NCBI GenBank assembly: GCA_902765885.1
Contig: CACXBN010000205.1
Coordinates: 1-5,340, forward strand
From: an uncultured Ruminococcus sp.
Lineage (GTDB): Bacteria > Bacillota > Clostridia > Oscillospirales > CAG-272
Direction of reading: 5' to 3'
DNA length: 5,340 bases
Both the position numbers and the translations under genes were made by a program. The notes under the pieces were generated by a model, which was given only the letters and a program-made list of their open reading frames with translations, searched no databases and was not told where the DNA came from. Every line of letters begins with the position of its first letter. Position 1 is the first letter of the stretch. Below, piece by piece: positions 3,388-5,340 of the stretch.

Positions 3388-5340
3388 CTTTCTTCTCTCT
3401 TTGCATTTATCTGTATGTTCTTATCCTCTTTATCGTGTCTGAATGCGTACACAGCTGTTATTGCGGTAATTATAATGACGACTCCCGCAGCTGCGTATGC
3501 TATATAATGGGAATGATGTTCTTCCTGTTTCGGTGCATCTTCTGTTTTTCTGAACATTTCAGCGATCTCTCTCACATTCGAGGATTCTGACGAGAGGACA
3601 ACATCGGCAAGTTCGAAAACAGCCGGATCTTTGGAATACACTTCTGCTCCTATGTATTCAACCTCGTTTCTGTGCTCATATTCCGATATGTCACATACCA
3701 CTCTTATGGCCTTGCCGATCTCTTCTGTCTCCGTGTTGAACGCAGCCCTGTAGTATTCCGAACCTATAAAGAAGACGACCGATACTTCCCTGTTTTCTTC
3801 ATATTCGGGAATTACCGAAAATTCAAATTCTATCTTATCGACTCCCGACAGGTCCATAGCCCTGTCAAAATTTCTTATGGCGATTCCGGCTCCGTCCTGA
3901 ATCTTGACCTTCAGAACGCGTTTCATGGTATCATCATAAATACCGCGTTCGGAATAATCGGTGTAACAGGAATCAGCTCCGCCTCCCGAGATCCATCCGA
4001 GTGTGTGGTATTTGTCTGAAAAGTCCCATATCACATATTTTTCAGACGTGTCTGTTTCACTGTCGGCCGGTGATGAACTGTATTCATACACCGAACCGCT
4101 TAGTTCTGACATCTCTCTGAATTTAGAATAAAAACTCTGGTCATTCTCAGCCTGCAGGTTTTCAAGCGAATAGAAAATCAGATCGCTGTCAGAATATTTC
4201 TCTCCGGTATTCAAAAACAGATTCAGCGCATTTTCTATATATTTTTCAGGATTGTCACTGTACTGCCCAAGGGTTGAGGCGATGTTGTATGAGGGACTGA
4301 CCAGGTACACCGAGAGCGGCATGGCGATTCCCAGGGTCTTGAGATAATCAAGGTATCTGTCCATGCCCGTGCTTTCTTCAAATATATCATTTATTTCCAG
4401 AAGCACTGCCCATTTTGCGTCTCCCAGAAGCTCCATCGTGTACGCAAAATTCACGGCATTTTCCCTGAGTTCTTCCCTTGTTATCTGTTTGACAACATAA
4501 AGATTCTCATTTCTTTTAGCTGCAACTTCGTATGTTTTAAGGCATATTTCAGCAGAATTCAGAAGATTGTGCGCTTCAGTATAAATATCATTATCCCGAG
4601 CCATCAGTGAATCATCCAAGACAATCCCGTCAATTGAATATCTTTCGGAAAGGAATCTTACGGCAGCAAGATATTTTGCCATATGATCCTCTTCAAAGAC
4701 ATCGATATAATACTCGTCGTTAAGTTCGGAAGTCAGACCGTCCACGGGCCCGCTGAGTATGATCCTTAAATATATATTGGTTCCGGCTCTCGTATAAAAA
4801 TCGAGATTTCTGTCAAGGAAAGAAATCAGATATGATGAAATCCTCATTGTCTCCGATTTCACTTCGCCTTCACTCAGGTAGCTGTAGATCTGCTGGATAC
4901 CTTCCGCTGATGTCTGTACTGCAAAAAACTCGTATAAGTCAACATTCACAAGCACATAGGGCACGTTTGAATCGAAGACCCCCGCGGGTGATGCGCCTGC
5001 AAGTCCTATTCTTCCCGTTATTCTGCCCTGGTTGTGATGATATGAAGCATATTGAGGGATACTTATCATGTGAACCGTGTCATTTTCCATAATTCCCATG
5101 CAGTATTTGAATTCTTCGGGATGAACGGGAAGATTCTCATTGGGAATGGAAAACTCAAATCTCGTCGTGATCTTTATTCTTCCCAATTCGATATAGTCAT
5201 TCAGTGTCGTCACATACTTGTTGGAAACGGCATATATAACGATCTGACCGTCCTGGTATTTTTTCACGGTGTCCCTTGTAACGGTTCCTGAAAACTTTAT
5301 CCCATCCTGATTAAGGACAATGCTGCTGACACTTCCCATG
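3348..5340 (-). CDS. Membrane-anchored surface protein with DUF5722-like glycosidase-fold barrel and carbohydrate-binding-like domain (5' partial)
   Basis: At least 663 residues, counted from a Met at 5339, one base inside the window edge. Residues 1-105 look like a beta-sandwich (SSIVLNQDGIKFSG; ending VHMISIPQYAS). Residues 110-410 look like a TIM barrel (YVLVNVDLYEFF, NIYLRIILSG, YSIDGIVLDDS, AKWAVLLEIND). This order fits my memory of DUF5722 glycosidase-like proteins, but their Gly-Asn-Glu, HPYP-type and SEQGF-type motifs are not recognisable here. GHL10-type barrels (DGIxxDD) are an alternative. After a Ser/acidic linker, 435-585 resemble a galactose-binding-like sandwich (WDFSDKYHTLGW). 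A stalk, one transmembrane helix (611-633) and a basic tail (from RHDKEDK) follow, placing the domains outside the cell. That topology needs a signal peptide, which is not visible, so the gene probably begins outside the window. The function is probably carbohydrate or wall binding; catalysis is doubtful. Confidence 0.8.
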   Translation of the reverse strand, partial: MGSVSSIVLNQDGIKFSGTVTRDTVKKYQDGQIVIYAVSNKYVTTLNDYIELGRIKITTRFEFSIPNENLPVHPEEFKYCMGIMENDTVHMISIPQYASYHHNQGRITGRIGLAGASPAGVFDSNVPYVLVNVDLYEFFAVQTSAEGIQQIYSYLSEGEVKSETMRISSYLISFLDRNLDFYTRAGTNIYLRIILSGPVDGLTSELNDEYYIDVFEEDHMAKYLAAVRFLSERYSIDGIVLDDSLMARDNDIYTEAHNLLNSAEICLKTYEVAAKRNENLYVVKQITREELRENAVNFAYTMELLGDAKWAVLLEINDIFEESTGMDRYLDYLKTLGIAMPLSVYLVSPSYNIASTLGQYSDNPEKYIENALNLFLNTGEKYSDSDLIFYSLENLQAENDQSFYSKFREMSELSGSVYEYSSSPADSETDTSEKYVIWDFSDKYHTLGWISGGGADSCYTDYSERGIYDDTMKRVLKVKIQDGAGIAIRNFDRAMDLSGVDKIEFEFSVIPEYEENREVSVVFFIGSEYYRAAFNTETEEIGKAIRVVCDISEYEHRNEVEYIGAEVYSKDPAVFELADVVLSSESSNVREIAEMFRKTEDAPKQEEHHSHYIAYAAAGVVIIITAITAVYAFRHDKEDKNIQINAKREERWKAKTIQGRTRK
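3485..3578 (-). other. C-terminal stalk and transmembrane anchor of the surface protein
   Basis: Codons for about residues 588-618 form a charged stalk ending in EEHHSHY, leading into the hydrophobic helix that starts IAYAAAGVVIIITAITAVYAF and continues to about 3440. The tail that follows is basic (RHDK, KREERWKAK). This is a type I topology with a cytoplasmic tail of about 30 residues, and there is no LPxTG sorting motif. The tail's last codons overlap the start of the next gene. Bounds are approximate. Confidence 0.7.

Noticed and set aside
1..5340. CRISPR array, tandem repeats, IS ends or toxin-antitoxin pair
   Set aside because: I looked on both strands and found no regularly spaced repeats, terminal inverted repeats with a transposase, or recognisable toxin or antitoxin motifs.

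Overview
The window looks like ordinary chromosomal DNA from a low-to-mid GC Firmicute, most likely a clostridial gut or rumen type. The grounds are strong AAGGAG-type ribosome binding sites, sigma-A promoters with 17-bp spacers, hairpin plus T-run terminators, an S-layer-homology (SLH) type wall-binding module and surface proteins of clostridial style. I cannot name a genus. Nothing in it looks mobile: there is no transposase, integrase, CRISPR array or phage gene.

Layout. (1) From the left edge to 1849, + strand: the 3' part of a large modular exported protein. It has the end of an SLH-type region, an alkaline-phosphatase-superfamily (phosphodiesterase/nucleotide pyrophosphatase-like) catalytic domain with all expected metal ligands, and a C-terminal LamG/concanavalin-like domain. 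Its reading frame is open to the window edge, so the GTG at 131 is not its start. (2) 1850-1991: an AT-rich hairpin (possible terminator), then a near-consensus promoter, a small GC hairpin at the predicted 5' end of the transcript, and a ribosome binding site. (3) 1992-2558, +: a 188-aa conserved cytoplasmic protein of unknown function, closed by a perfect 24-bp palindromic terminator. (4) 2639-2712, minus: tRNA-Val(CAC) without encoded CCA, with its own promoter and terminator, convergent with the preceding gene. (5) 2759-5340, minus: a compact three-gene cluster, transcribed right to left. It encodes a large membrane-anchored surface protein with a glycosidase-like (DUF5722-like) barrel and a carbohydrate-binding-like domain, a three-helix membrane protein overlapping it by 40 nt, and an 82-aa charged protein. 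The first gene runs off the right edge.

How the genes fit together. Two separate surface functions flank a housekeeping tRNA. The left gene probably hydrolyses a phosphodiester or phosphomonoester at the cell wall. The right cluster probably forms a membrane-anchored, carbohydrate-facing protein with a small membrane partner. The most interesting object is that cluster: the barrel appears to have lost the motifs I associate with its relatives' active site, and it is translationally linked to two small proteins I do not recognise. I see no convincing evidence for a defence system or another wholly new machinery.
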